Assembly (NCBI GenBank): GCA_030068145.1
Contig: JAPJBO010000186.1
Span: 236,001 to 300,000, forward strand
DNA: 64,000 nt
DNA from: Diplonema papillatum
Lineage: Eukaryota > Euglenozoa > Diplonemea > Diplonemida > Diplonemidae
Reading direction: 5' to 3'
Position 1 is the first letter of the stretch. Each line of letters begins with the position of its first letter. The notes under the pieces are model-generated. The model did not search any database. It saw only the letters and a program-made list of their open reading frames with translations, and was not told the DNA's origin. Of the stretch, positions 9,586-19,905 are shown in pieces. A program made the position numbers and the translations under genes.

Positions 9586-12500
9586 GTGTCAACTGGCGCT
9601 GTCCGGTGCGCCAACCCTACTACTGGCAAGCGAAATCGACGAGGGGAGGAAGTCAAGAGTGTAAACCAGTCAACCGCCGTGAATCAACCGACGCCAGCTG
9701 AAAGCGGCGACACGGAACTCGACAGGGCGGCTGCGATCTTGCGCGCGAAGCGGATACCGGTTGAGAAAGATGGTAACTGCCAATTTGCCGCGCTGCTGCG
9801 AAGTAGTAAGCTGAGTCTTTCGGCTACTTCCCTAAGGCAGAAGGTAACCTGGCAGCTGCGACACCACCCGCCTTCGGCGTTCCTCCCTACTGATTCGTCT
9901 CTATCTGAGTATCTTTCCACCGTAGCGCGGGACGGACACTACGGTGACCACCTCACGTTGCAAGCCGCAGCAGAAGTGCTGAAGGCAACTGTGTGGGTAC
10001 TATCAACAACGAATTTGGCGCACCTCAGGTGCGAAGGAAGAGCTGGTAATTCGTCACGCATCATCACCGTGACGTACCGGCCGCAGCACTATGACGCGTT
10101 GCACGTACCGCATGAAACTCTGCAGCTGCTGTCGACCCTCGGCCCCGAGGTGTCACAGCTTCCCCTGAGTGAGATAGCAGCAGACAGTAAACCCAGACTC
10201 TCAGCCCGGAATACGATAGCGCCCCCTGGTCGCACGATAGTGCTAGCAACGGCAAACGTGGGTTCCATAAATGCGAGAAGTCGGACAGTGGCGACCCTCC
10301 CGGCGGACATCGTCGCTCTGCAAGAGACCAGGGCGGGCCCAGAGACAAAAAGGACATGCGGGCTGTTTCTTGCGGCATACGGATGGGACTGTCACTGGGG
10401 CGAAGACGTGCCTGTTGTTGTGGGTGCGAACGGTATAGGACAACGGGTGCCAGGAGGCGCAGCTGTCGCCACCCGCGGCATGGTGGCTAGTGTCTCCCAG
10501 CCCACAACAGAGTTGGAGAGAGAGTTGGCGAGGAGTACACGAGTCGCGCACGCGGTGGTGGCAACGGGAAATGCGCGTATGGTGCTGCACGTGATATCGG
10601 TGTATGCACCCGTAGGCAGGGAGGCGGCGGTGGTACGGGATCGGGAGAAGCTCATTGCAGATGTTTTCGAAATGGCGGCAGGACTCGGGCAGGTACCGAT
10701 AGCTGTCATGGGTGACTTCAACACGCCGGCAGAGGAAAGCATGTCCCTGACCACAGCCTGCCAAAGTGGATGGGTCGATGCGGCGTCAGCGGCTGCGCGA
10801 GCGGGGTCACAGGACGCACCGCCCACCTGCTGGGCGGCGGCGGCGGGCTCCCGAATAGACATGTGCTTCCTGAACGCAGTAGCAGCACAGACCGTGGTGA
10901 CCGTCCAAACCGCGAAAGCGGGAGAGTATGACATACCGACCCACTGCCCAATCTTTGTCACACTCAACATACCGGCTTTCACGCCGCCCAAACGCAACCA
11001 CCGGATACCCGCCCCTTTCCCGAGGAGAGTGCCAGTGCAGACGCAGGAGCAGAAGCAGAGCATGCTAGCGTCGGCCTTGCGTCGAAAGCGAACGGAAAGT
11101 GGGGCGGACGGGGCGTTGAGGAATGCGTCTGAAGTGGCGGAGGCGTACCTGATTGATTTGCACCGAGAGAACCTCGAACCAGGGTCGACTGCTTACCGGG
11201 GTAGAGCCGGCGGCTACCGCACACGGGAGGCGCACGCATCTGCGAGGCAGGCATGCACGACGCGAGGAGCTATGAATTGGTCCACGAAGCAACGCGATAG
11301 AGTTCTTGGAATGCTACGCTCAGTGGTCGCGGAGGCAAGGCAGAGGCTCGGTAGCGGACAAGTGGGTGCGATGACGGTAGCAGAACGCAACGCACGAAAC
11401 GCGTTGCGGAGAAGAAATGTGGAAGAGTTCTTACCGCAGCTCACGCACTTCGGAAGCAGCGATGAGTTGCAGGAACTCGTGGCGGCGGTAGAGAGGCTGG
11501 AAGGATCCCAACGTGAAGCGATTGCCGCGCTGAAGACGCAGCGCTCACGCCTCTGGAAGGATCGAATGCAGAAGGCTTGGAGTGGCCCAGAAAAAGGCGA
11601 TATATATCGGTTTCTAGCTGGACAGCAAGGGATCCCAACGGCATTTCTGCGACGACAGGATGGCACCTTAACCGCGTGCCCGACGGAGATCGATGAGATG
11701 CTGAGAGGGCCCGGCGCCTGGGGAGGTATATTTCAAAAGTATGCGGACCAACCGGAGCCAGAGTGGGAGGCATTCAAGTCGCAGTACGCACGGTATCTAC
11801 CCGCGCCGCATGCGATGGAATGCGAGCCCATCAGTGCTGCTGATGTGGACGCGGCACTCAAGAAGATGAAAAAGACATCGTCCCCCGGACTACATGGATG
11901 GCGCGTGCACGAGCTACGACAACTCCCCTCGGAAATCCTACAACTCATGGCAGATGCCATGAACGCAGTGGAAAGCGAGGGACGATGGCCGGAACAGCTA
12001 ATGCATGCGATCATTCACCTGCTTCCGAAGCCCGAAAGCAACGGGGACCCCTTGTCGCAACGACCGATTTCGATAACGCCTGTCCTGTACCGGATATGGG
12101 CAGCCGTAAGGGCGAAGGCAGCACTCGCGTGGATGGACGAGATTGCGCCGAGCGGCCTGCATGGATGTCGGAAGGAACATGGTACAGACGACCTGGTATG
12201 GCACTTGGCAGCGCTTATCGAAGAGGCGCACCTAACGGGAGAGCCACTCTTTGGCCTAGCGCTGGACTTCCAAAAGTGCTTTGACTCGGTACCGATCGAA
12301 GTAGCCTTTAAGCTGGCCGAGGAGCTGGGGTTTAACGAGGTTGTACTGCGGACTCTGAGGGCAGCCTACACCAACATGCGGCGTCACTTCCGGGTGGGAG
12401 CAACGGTTGGAGAAGGCTTCGTGCCTACGAACGGGATAATGCAGGGATGCCCGCTGAGTGTCATCCTAATTAACGTCATCATCAGTGTCTGGATGCGACA

Positions 12501-15378
12501 CGTAGCGGACATCGAAGCGGCGATTCCGCTATCGTACGTCGATGACGTGTATGCAATGCTGAAGACGTTTGCCGATTTAGAGGAGGCAGCCAGGCGGTCA
12601 GGAATGTTCGCCGGGCTGACCGGGATGAAAGTCTGCACGCAGAAAAAGTCGCACTTTTTCACGACGGCGTCGGACACCCCGCAAACCCTTGATTATGCGG
12701 AAAGCGACGGCACAGCAGTGAACAACGGGCGACAAGAAGGTATACAAAGGCGGGTGACATTCGACGTTCTCGGCGTGATGCTAACCACAGAGAAGGTGCC
12801 ACCGGGGGAGGTAATTCGGCCGTCGAAACGGATTGTGGAGAGGAACTCCGAAGCTGAGCGGGTGCTGAAAAGGGCAGCTTGCCTCCCGCTGCCAGGCGAA
12901 GCGAAGGACCTCGTGGTCAGCATGTCAGCGGGAGCTAAACGGTACTACGGTGCAGCAGTATCGGGAATGACGAAGCGGGACAGCGTGCGCCTGAGAAGAT
13001 TGTTCACGGAGGCGATGTGGACTGGGCCGCCGCGCCGAGCTCAAGAGGCGGTCCTACATATCCTACATCATGGGCACCGACTCGACCCGGTAGTTGTGCC
13101 GGCATACAGAAGAATCACCACCTGGGCAGTGCAACTCAAGAAGTGGGAGTCCGCGAGATCTCTGTCACAGACAGCGTGGGAGCACAGCGACTCGCTTGCG
13201 ACATTGCATGGACCTTTCGCCTTCTTCAAAGAAGCGCTAGACGGACTCGGGTGGCGATGGGTGGCACCAACCAGCATCGCCTACACGAACGAAGCCGGAG
13301 ACGAGGTAGTGCATGATGCAGCGGCACAGGACAACACGAAGCTTCTACAGCACGACCTGCGATACGCTTTGAGACTACGCGAAATGGCTCAGCTCGCGGC
13401 AAGGCGGGGAGGAGACTTCGGGGGAGTGCGGGACGGGGTGGATTACCAGACAACCCGGCACCTGCTGGAGATGCACGATTCCCCACTCACCGCGTATCAA
13501 GCCGGCATGCTGAAATCAGTGATTGTGGGAGCCACGCCGGCGGCTGGACGAACAGGGGCCGGTGAAGAAAGCTGTCTATACTGCAATACGGAGGAACGAG
13601 AAACGGTGGATCACCTTTTCTGGAGCTGCCCCGCTTGGGAGCACTTGCGCGCGAAGTACGAAGACATAAGGACCATGCAGGTAAACTGGCCCCCGTGTCT
13701 GCGCTTGTGCGGGATAGCCCCAGCCCCTCAGGTAGACGAAAGCACCTCCGTGCTGCCGGCAGAAAAGGAGAAAAGGCGGCATGTAGTGAAGCGACTGCAA
13801 CTGTTCTTTGTCGAAGTGCTGAGGGAACGCCAGGGTGCCGACGGCCTGCTCGACAGGTCAGCCCGGCATCACAGGACAGAGAGCTACCCGCGAGGCTGGA
13901 GACCAACTGAACCCTGCCGACTCGCAGTCCCTTTCATTGCGCCATCCGCCGTGACAACGAAATGGAAATACGGACGGGAAATGTGGATGGCGTTCACCGA
14001 CTGGCTGCGGCAGGTGAAATGGGCACCCCCGGGACACGACGAGCTGGGCATCAGCTTCATCGAGTTAGCTGTAGAGTTCGAAATGCACACCGGACAGCGG
14101 CTCCCTGACCTCAAAAGCAGGTACTATACAGCAGTACCTCAAGCACAGACAGGCAAGGTGACAGCAGCTCGCACAACGCTAGCGGATGGGGAAATGGGCG
14201 ACAGCAGGTTGCTTGTGTGCTTCGATGGTGGGGCGAGAGCGAACGGAACCGCCTTCGCCGTTGCTGGCGCAGGGGCGGTAATGTACCGAGACGGCGTCAA
14301 GGTGTCGGAGGTAATCCTGCCGCTGCCCACCGTGCGCAGCAATAACGTGGCAGAGTATGAAGCGGTGCTAGCGGGCCTGCATCTGCTGAACGAAGCGAAC
14401 GATGCGGACGGCACGCAGTGTACGGTGCGGGGGGACTCGGCACTGGTAGTGGGGCAGCTTTTGCGACGCCTGGCATGTTCCGAGGAGCTCAAGCCATACC
14501 AGACACGCGCTGCCAGAATGGTTTCTTCCCTGCAGCGACGGATGACAGTGCGCATCGAGCACGTCAAGCGCGAGAGGAACACGGACGCTGATGCCCTGAG
14601 TAACGCCGCCATGGACTTGGTGCAGCGCCAGCGGCCGACTCCTCGAAGGCAAGAGAAGATGCTAACCGACTTTCGCCGGTCCGCCTTGGGCAAAGCGCTT
14701 AGCCTCGTTGAGATGGGGAAGGCGTACAAGAAGGTGACGGGGCAGCCGTGGTTCTATGGCCATGAGTACTCCTCCACCGTGCTGACATCCCTGGGAGGGA
14801 CGGTTGTACGGGGCGTCTCCCGACGAGCGCAGCTGTCAGAGGCGACAGAAGGCATCATCGTGAGGATACGCGAACACGCGCAGGCGGGAATCGCGGACGA
14901 ACATGAGAGCAGCCCTTACCCGCCACACCTGAAGTGGGCCGCAACCTTCTTGCCAGAGGAGGCTTACCCGGCAGGATGGACACAGGGAAAACCCGACTGG
15001 AAAGGCAGAACGGAAGAGGCCGAAAGGGGTTCAAGCACTGACCCGCGCAAAGGTGCCCCCCCGTGCGAGGCCCCAGAAGGCGCTGCTAACACTTCCCGCC
15101 CTGGAGTGGTTTGCTCGCTCCACAAAAAGCCGCGATGCAGTGAGTGCGTAAAAAAGCGTCTACCGGCGGAGACCTGCTGTCGCCTCAAGCAGCATCATCA
15201 CGGATCGGATGGTCTAAGGCCCCGGATGCACTTCTGCACAGCTCACAGACTAGGACGTTGCGGCGATTGTGTGGCTGAAAACGAAGCATTAGCCAGCTGC
15301 TGCACAAAGCATCACGCAAACAGGAGAGCGAATGGAGGCCCCCACTCCCAGCCCGGGGGTGCATCGGCCGTCACCTAG
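9586..15378 (+). CDS. Element 1 ORF2 polyprotein: OTU protease, APE endonuclease, RT, RNase H, Cys/His modules
   Basis: 1930 residues counted from a GTG at 9586, but the frame is open from the ORF1 stop at 9540 and has no ATG before the OTU domain, so the start is unclear. Domains: OTU cysteine protease (DGNC with Cys65; PQHYD with His168); APE/EEP endonuclease from Asn224 (ANVGSIN, QETR, SVYAPVG, GDFN, SRID, THCPIF); RT with LALDFQKCFDS (Asp894) and YVDD at 984-987, in place of the commoner F/YADD; zinc knuckle C-x2-C-x9-H-x4-C from Cys1330; RNase H from Asp1547 (CFDGGARANG, NNVAEYE, RGDSALV, NTDADALS); then two identical-spacing Cys/His modules from Cys1843 to near the end (GASAVT). It should copy the element RNA at a nicked target by target-primed reverse transcription. 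No restriction-like endonuclease motif was seen after the RT. Confidence 0.93.
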   Translation: MSTGAVRCANPTTGKRNRRGEEVKSVNQSTAVNQPTPAESGDTELDRAAAILRAKRIPVEKDGNCQFAALLRSSKLSLSATSLRQKVTWQLRHHPPSAFLPTDSSLSEYLSTVARDGHYGDHLTLQAAAEVLKATVWVLSTTNLAHLRCEGRAGNSSRIITVTYRPQHYDALHVPHETLQLLSTLGPEVSQLPLSEIAADSKPRLSARNTIAPPGRTIVLATANVGSINARSRTVATLPADIVALQETRAGPETKRTCGLFLAAYGWDCHWGEDVPVVVGANGIGQRVPGGAAVATRGMVASVSQPTTELERELARSTRVAHAVVATGNARMVLHVISVYAPVGREAAVVRDREKLIADVFEMAAGLGQVPIAVMGDFNTPAEESMSLTTACQSGWVDAASAAARAGSQDAPPTCWAAAAGSRIDMCFLNAVAAQTVVTVQTAKAGEYDIPTHCPIFVTLNIPAFTPPKRNHRIPAPFPRRVPVQTQEQKQSMLASALRRKRTESGADGALRNASEVAEAYLIDLHRENLEPGSTAYRGRAGGYRTREAHASARQACTTRGAMNWSTKQRDRVLGMLRSVVAEARQRLGSGQVGAMTVAERNARNALRRRNVEEFLPQLTHFGSSDELQELVAAVERLEGSQREAIAALKTQRSRLWKDRMQKAWSGPEKGDIYRFLAGQQGIPTAFLRRQDGTLTACPTEIDEMLRGPGAWGGIFQKYADQPEPEWEAFKSQYARYLPAPHAMECEPISAADVDAALKKMKKTSSPGLHGWRVHELRQLPSEILQLMADAMNAVESEGRWPEQLMHAIIHLLPKPESNGDPLSQRPISITPVLYRIWAAVRAKAALAWMDEIAPSGLHGCRKEHGTDDLVWHLAALIEEAHLTGEPLFGLALDFQKCFDSVPIEVAFKLAEELGFNEVVLRTLRAAYTNMRRHFRVGATVGEGFVPTNGIMQGCPLSVILINVIISVWMRHVADIEAAIPLSYVDDVYAMLKTFADLEEAARRSGMFAGLTGMKVCTQKKSHFFTTASDTPQTLDYAESDGTAVNNGRQEGIQRRVTFDVLGVMLTTEKVPPGEVIRPSKRIVERNSEAERVLKRAACLPLPGEAKDLVVSMSAGAKRYYGAAVSGMTKRDSVRLRRLFTEAMWTGPPRRAQEAVLHILHHGHRLDPVVVPAYRRITTWAVQLKKWESARSLSQTAWEHSDSLATLHGPFAFFKEALDGLGWRWVAPTSIAYTNEAGDEVVHDAAAQDNTKLLQHDLRYALRLREMAQLAARRGGDFGGVRDGVDYQTTRHLLEMHDSPLTAYQAGMLKSVIVGATPAAGRTGAGEESCLYCNTEERETVDHLFWSCPAWEHLRAKYEDIRTMQVNWPPCLRLCGIAPAPQVDESTSVLPAEKEKRRHVVKRLQLFFVEVLRERQGADGLLDRSARHHRTESYPRGWRPTEPCRLAVPFIAPSAVTTKWKYGREMWMAFTDWLRQVKWAPPGHDELGISFIELAVEFEMHTGQRLPDLKSRYYTAVPQAQTGKVTAARTTLADGEMGDSRLLVCFDGGARANGTAFAVAGAGAVMYRDGVKVSEVILPLPTVRSNNVAEYEAVLAGLHLLNEANDADGTQCTVRGDSALVVGQLLRRLACSEELKPYQTRAARMVSSLQRRMTVRIEHVKRERNTDADALSNAAMDLVQRQRPTPRRQEKMLTDFRRSALGKALSLVEMGKAYKKVTGQPWFYGHEYSSTVLTSLGGTVVRGVSRRAQLSEATEGIIVRIREHAQAGIADEHESSPYPPHLKWAATFLPEEAYPAGWTQGKPDWKGRTEEAERGSSTDPRKGAPPCEAPEGAANTSRPGVVCSLHKKPRCSECVKKRLPAETCCRLKQHHHGSDGLRPRMHFCTAHRLGRCGDCVAENEALASCCTKHHANRRANGGPHSQPGGASAVT

Positions 15379-15435
15379 CTTAATCTGAGCGTGGTCGTAC
15401 TTTCGTGAAGGGAGGCACCACGTTAAAACGGGTCC

Positions 15436-15438
<3 letters not shown>
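15379..15438 (+). other. Element 1 3' UTR with terminal hairpin
   Basis: Only 60 nt separate the ORF2 stop from the AC tail. CGTGGT (15390-15395) can pair with ACCACG (15417-15422), with a smaller inner stem around CTTTCGTGAAG. The box GGGAGGCACCACGT is shared with element 2. Probably the site recognised by the reverse transcriptase (inference). Confidence 0.65.

Positions 15439-15520
<82 letters not shown>
15439..15520 (+). repeat. (AC)41 microsatellite at the 3' end of element 1
   Basis: An 82-bp uninterrupted AC tract directly after GTCCGTA. It takes the place of a poly(A) tail. The flank beyond it is duplicated, inverted, at 23.2-23.6 kb, where it also borders a short AC/GT tract. Confidence 0.98.
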
Positions 15521-15522
<2 letters not shown>

Positions 15523-15870
15523 TTTTCTTCCTTTTTCAACATTTCCGGCTTCGGTGTATGAGATTGACTGATACAACGTTGCTGTTTGGGCGTTCACCTG
15601 CTTTGGCAGTTCGATGCGCTGGATAACTAGTTTTGTCATCTAGTGTAGCGAATGTTGCGTAGTGCGGGGTAAAAAGTAGGGGGGGGGGCGAGAACATGCT
15701 TGGCATGATTTTGCATGTCCTATCTGCATGTGTTCTGGTCTTTAAGCCACGGACAGGTATACCGTCATGAGCGCAGAACCTGAGTGCCTGCAGACAGGAC
15801 AGCGATGGGAGTCTGGTTCGACAGGCTGTTCGTAGCTCGTCACTGAGAGGATCCCCCGTGCTGCGAGAGC
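15521..15870 (+). repeat. ~350-bp inverted duplication, copy 1 (flank of element 1)
   Basis: Nearly identical to the reverse complement of 23232-23575, for example AACATTTCCGGCTTCGGTGT, TGGATAACTAGTTTTGTCAT and GCATGATTTTGCATGTCCTA. Part of it (about 15735-15810) belongs to a wider family with the core CTGAGTGCCTGCAGACAGGA. Confidence 0.92.
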
Positions 15871-16414
15871 GCAGGTGAATCCGTCGTGAATAGGAGGCCC
15901 CCTTCAGCATCTCTCAGCTGAAAAACTCAGGGCGGCCGTCCTACTTGTGCCCGCGACTCACTAGAACGCACTGACTTGCTATACTTTTATGGTGGCAAAC
16001 TGCAAAGTAAACTCTGCGGTTGCTGTGGAATGGTTGAAGTATCAATAGGGGATAGAGTGCGAGGGGGTGATCCAGCATGTGGCGCAGACGCGAAGTCCCG
16101 TACACGGTGAGGCCCAGCCTCAGAAGCGCTGGAGTTAAAGAGGGTGTGCCCGAGTCACATCCGAAAGGCGGGTGTGTGTTACAACCAAAAACGAGCCGTC
16201 GGCTCTGTCCCACAGCTTTAGCAGGCCAGCTAAGCCTTAACCACGCATTCTGTTTGGGCGAACGCGGCAATAAATGTGCGTTAAATGCGCGGGACGAGTG
16301 GAAGCAACGGCTCCGAGCGACCCCTCGAAGGAGCGGAATTTAACTCCGCCTTTAAGTCCAGCACCCAAGGCTGGCTTCCACCGTGTACTGGAAGTGGGGG
16401 GATGTACGAACGCG

Positions 16415-16560
16415 TTTGGAATGGCATGTGCTCAACACCGCACTGGCCCCATCTGCACGTGCTCCGGTACCTTAAGCCTCAGGCGCACTAGGCGGGCCAT
16501 CATCAGCGCAGAACCTGCGTGCCTGCAGACAGGACAGGCGTTGTGAGAGGAGGGTTGTCG
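16415..16560 (+). repeat. Dispersed repeat with CACCGCACTGG...CTGCAGACAGGACAG cores
   Basis: Related copies occur at about 31660-31800, 32135-32225, 32570-32650, 45590-45670 and 61370-61420, and part of it inside the inverted duplication at 15.7 and 23.3 kb. Copies share GGAATG, a CACCGCACTGGTCCC-type block, GTGTTTCGGTCCTTTAA and TCTGCAGACAGGACAGC. Noncoding; origin unknown. Confidence 0.7.
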
Positions 16561-16986
16561 GAGACCTCTCGACGGAGAACCTCGAGTCGCCTTGGTGAGA
16601 AGAAAATTGACGATGCCGCAGTAGTCGCAAGGCTCCGGCAGCCTTCCCCTCGAGATGTGCGACGCCTGGCCCAGCTAAATTGTATCCAAAGCAACCTCGC
16701 ACAAGCGCATTTTCGCTTCTCTTGCTGACTGGTCTTTCGGGGGGAGCCACGGGGTTGTCGGTGCAGCAGTCTCTTCGCACTGCTGGCTGACCGGGGTTTC
16801 CTTCTCTTCCAGTTGCGCGCACGTGTGATTAATCATCGAAAGATGAGTAGTGTGTCACGGTACGCAGCCAACTGTCAATTTTGCATGAGGGCGTTTTTCG
16901 CCCTTTTCGTCATAAGAATCGAAAGGCTAGGTGGGACAGATCGGTCGTGTTGCCAAGAGCCTGCTTGGTCGAATGGCGTTGGTGTG

Positions 16987-16988
<2 letters not shown>

Positions 16989-17076
<88 letters not shown>
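16989..17076 (+). repeat. (AC)44 microsatellite
   Basis: An 88-bp perfect AC tract. The 5' flank does not resemble the retrotransposon 3' UTR, so this looks like an unoccupied AC site. Confidence 0.97.
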
Positions 17077-17078
<2 letters not shown>

Positions 17079-17326
17079 AACAGACGACCACAGCCGTTTT
17101 CTTCATTTGCACCCGCTCGCGCGGCTGCTTTGGTTCTCAACGCTCCCTGTTCGGGGCGCTTGCGCCAGTCATACTATTCATTTTCTTGTTTGGGGCTGCT
17201 TTTGTCTTTTAAAGTGTATTCCACTTCTTTCCCCGACGACTTGCTGTGTCAGACTAGCTCGCCCGCCGGCAGTTGGTTTGTTTCAGGCAGGCTTTATTTT
17301 CTTTTATTTTTCCAGTTCTAGCACTG

Positions 17327-17592
17327 GTACCAGGGAAAGCCTGCTACACGGGAGCCAAGCTTCACGTGTTCGGCGGTACTGCAGAGCCACGGGCCTACGG
17401 GTCAAGTGGCTACCGATTTCCCAACTGAAGCATCAAGGCTTGGCGCACCTTGGGGCTTGGCGCTCGCGCTGAACACAAGGTCGTCGAGACGGTCAGCCGC
17501 AGGGCAGAGCGGACGGGGTTGTGGCACTGTGCTGCCTCCGACTCAAGCTTTGCAAGCTGTGGTTGACCGTCACGTTCCTGGACCAGGAGTGG
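17327..17592 (+). repeat. Dispersed ~265-bp repeat, copy C
   Basis: Third copy of the unit at 3113-3378 and 4582-4848, again preceded and followed by pyrimidine-rich tracts. Confidence 0.75.
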
Positions 17593-18229
17593 CCTGTTTC
17601 TTCTCCTTTTCTTCCCCGACGACTTGCTGTGTCAGACTAGCTCGCCCGCCGGCAGTTGGATTGTTTCAGGCAGGCTATATTTTCTTTTCTTTTTTCCGGT
17701 TCTGGCCCGCGACCCGGGTGTGGGACTACTCCGTTTTGGGGAGCTTGCGAGGCTTTGCATTTTCTCCTTTTTCTGCAGACATTGTGCTGCAGGCCACTTT
17801 GCACGGTTGATCCATGTAGGGAGGGCTGAAGTGCCGAGAGGCAGACAGCGGACAATTGGAGGCCAACATGAGCACAAACTCAGGTTTCCCTCACGGAGGC
17901 ACACTAAGTGGCTCGGCCAGGATAGCCCTAGTGAACTTCCACGTGAACTTCCACGTGCTGAAGCCTGCAACACGCCGCGGTGGCAATCCGCCTTTTCTTT
18001 TTACAGACTCATTCTTGCGGACGTACTCCTGCCAACCCATAATTTCTCGTCGATGTCCCGCGGAGACCTAAAGATTTCAAAACAGAAGTGTCAACTGTCA
18101 AACCGGTGGCATGGCAACAAAAAATGATCATGCACGGAATGGTCAAAAGACCAAAATACTCGAGGGAGTGCCTTGTGCGCATTTCGAAGGTGGGTAGAGG
18201 GGAGGAAACAATACAACTACAAAGTGGGT

Positions 18230-18372
18230 ATTTTTTGTTGAACACTTACGCCCGCCACTAAACCCAGCTTTACCTGTGTTTCGTGTGGGCTACAGCACAT
18301 TTACCTCCTTTGATCTATCGCAGCTGGCAGTCTCCTCAAGCATTTCCTACAAAGCAGGTGCTTATACAAAAA
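18230..18372 (+). repeat. Dispersed repeat (AGCATTTCCTACAAAGCAGG family), plus copy
   Basis: Reverse-complement partner of 3400-3545 (ACTAAACCCAGCTTTACCTG, TTACCTCCTTTGATCTATCG). Noncoding. Confidence 0.75.
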
Positions 18373-19420
18373 AAAAAAAGTGGCTTGGTGCGCGCACTAC
18401 TGCCCAGCACCAATTCGAGAGACAACGACTCATTGCTCTCCCGAGCTCTTTCCGGCAGCCAATCGGTGGCAGGGGACGTCGTCCATCGTGACGACGGGTA
18501 GAAGCTGCGGCCCACCCGGCACACGCCATGGCGACTCGCCGGTCAGCTTCTGCAGGCGGGTTCGGTTTTAGAGTGAAAGCTGTTGACCGCAAAAGCTTGG
18601 CACAGGTAGACCACGATGGTGTCCAATAACCACGAGAGAGAGACGAGTGAGAGTGCAGGGACTATCTCTCCGGGGGTGTTTCCGGTCTCCTCACTTCTCT
18701 TCGTGCTGCTACGGCGGGCGTAAGGCGCTCCGGAGGCGCGCTGCAGGTTGCGGCTCTGCTGCAGTGAGTGGCGGCACCGGAGTTGGTGCTGCAGCGGGCG
18801 CTCTGGCCGGCGGGTGAGCTCGTCTCGCGGGGGATCGCCGCCTTGTAATGCTGCGGGCCCTCTTCTTTCTCACGACTGCGCGGCCTACGGCGGCGGCTAA
18901 CACCTTGATGGGAAACTGCAGCTTCCATTGAGCGAAGGCTACGTCCTGAGGGTACACGGGTTTCCAGCGGTCTTTTTGGAGCAAACTGCTTCTATGCCGT
19001 TAAACATCCACGATGCAGGAAGGTCGCGCGTGAGCCAGTGAGTCTTTTTTTCGGGGGGGTCTCGTCGGCACGCTCAGCTGGCTCGCCCTGGAGGGTCCTG
19101 TAAGTTCTTCCCGGCCCAATCACACCTGCTTCCTCAGGTCGGAAGTTCTGTGTCACGGGAGCGACCGCGGAAGAATACTACGCTGTAACGTAGACACGGA
19201 GTGTGCACAGTGCGTGCTGCGCAGCGTAGTCGAGGGCCTGACAAACACACTAATGCAACAAGTTTTCCCGCGAACGGTGGGTGGTGACCCCTCCGAACAG
19301 CCTCTCACCTATACGGACGCGTCGCGCGGAACAGCGTTTTCCAGCTGAGACGCTCCAGTACGGCTGCCCTTTCCTTTCTACGCTTCCTCGCTTTTCTCTC
19401 CGTCTTCGGAAGGGGACTTT

Positions 19421-19905
19421 TCTGAGCCACACACTAGGCATTGCACGTCCGGTCCTGTTTACCGAATGCGGTGACTACGTGCGTCCAAGAACACTTCGGC
19501 AGTTAGGGCACGCAGGAGGGTGACCTTGCGACAGGCATTTGAAGATCCACCGGCGCGTGTGTGTGTGGTGTGCGAATCGCAACTGAGCCACACACTAGGC
19601 ATTGCACGTCCGGTCCTGTTTACCGAATGCGGTGACTACGTGCGTCCAAGAACACTTCGGCAGTTAGGGCACGCAGGAGGGTGACCTTGCGACAGGCATT
19701 TGAAGATCCACCGGCGCGTGTGTGTGTGTGGTGTGCGAATCGCAACTGAGCCACACACTAGGCAGTGCACGTCCGGTCCTGTTTACCGAATGCGGTGACT
19801 ACGTGCGTCCAAGAACACTTCGGCAGTTAGGGCACGCAGGAGGGTGACCTTGCGACAAGCATGTGAAGACCCACCTGTGTGCGTGTGTGTGTGTGTGTGG
19901 GTGGG
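19421..19905 (+). repeat. Tandem array, three units of ~162 bp
   Basis: Units start at about 19422, 19583 and 19746 with GAGCCACACACTAGGCATTG and CGTCCGGTCCTGTTTACCGA. They are nearly identical except in the GT-rich spacer, which grows from unit to unit. No coding frame runs through all units. Confidence 0.92.

Noticed and set aside
9541..9700. 2A-like self-cleaving peptide at the ORF2 start, as in trypanosomatid L1Tc
   Set aside because: No D-x-E-x-N-P-G-P motif in the N-terminal part of either ORF2.
13000..14200. Second, restriction-like endonuclease after the RT, as in Dualen/RandI elements
   Set aside because: Between the CCHC knuckle and RNase H I see no PD-x(12-14)-D motif in either element; only the APE-type endonuclease is supported.
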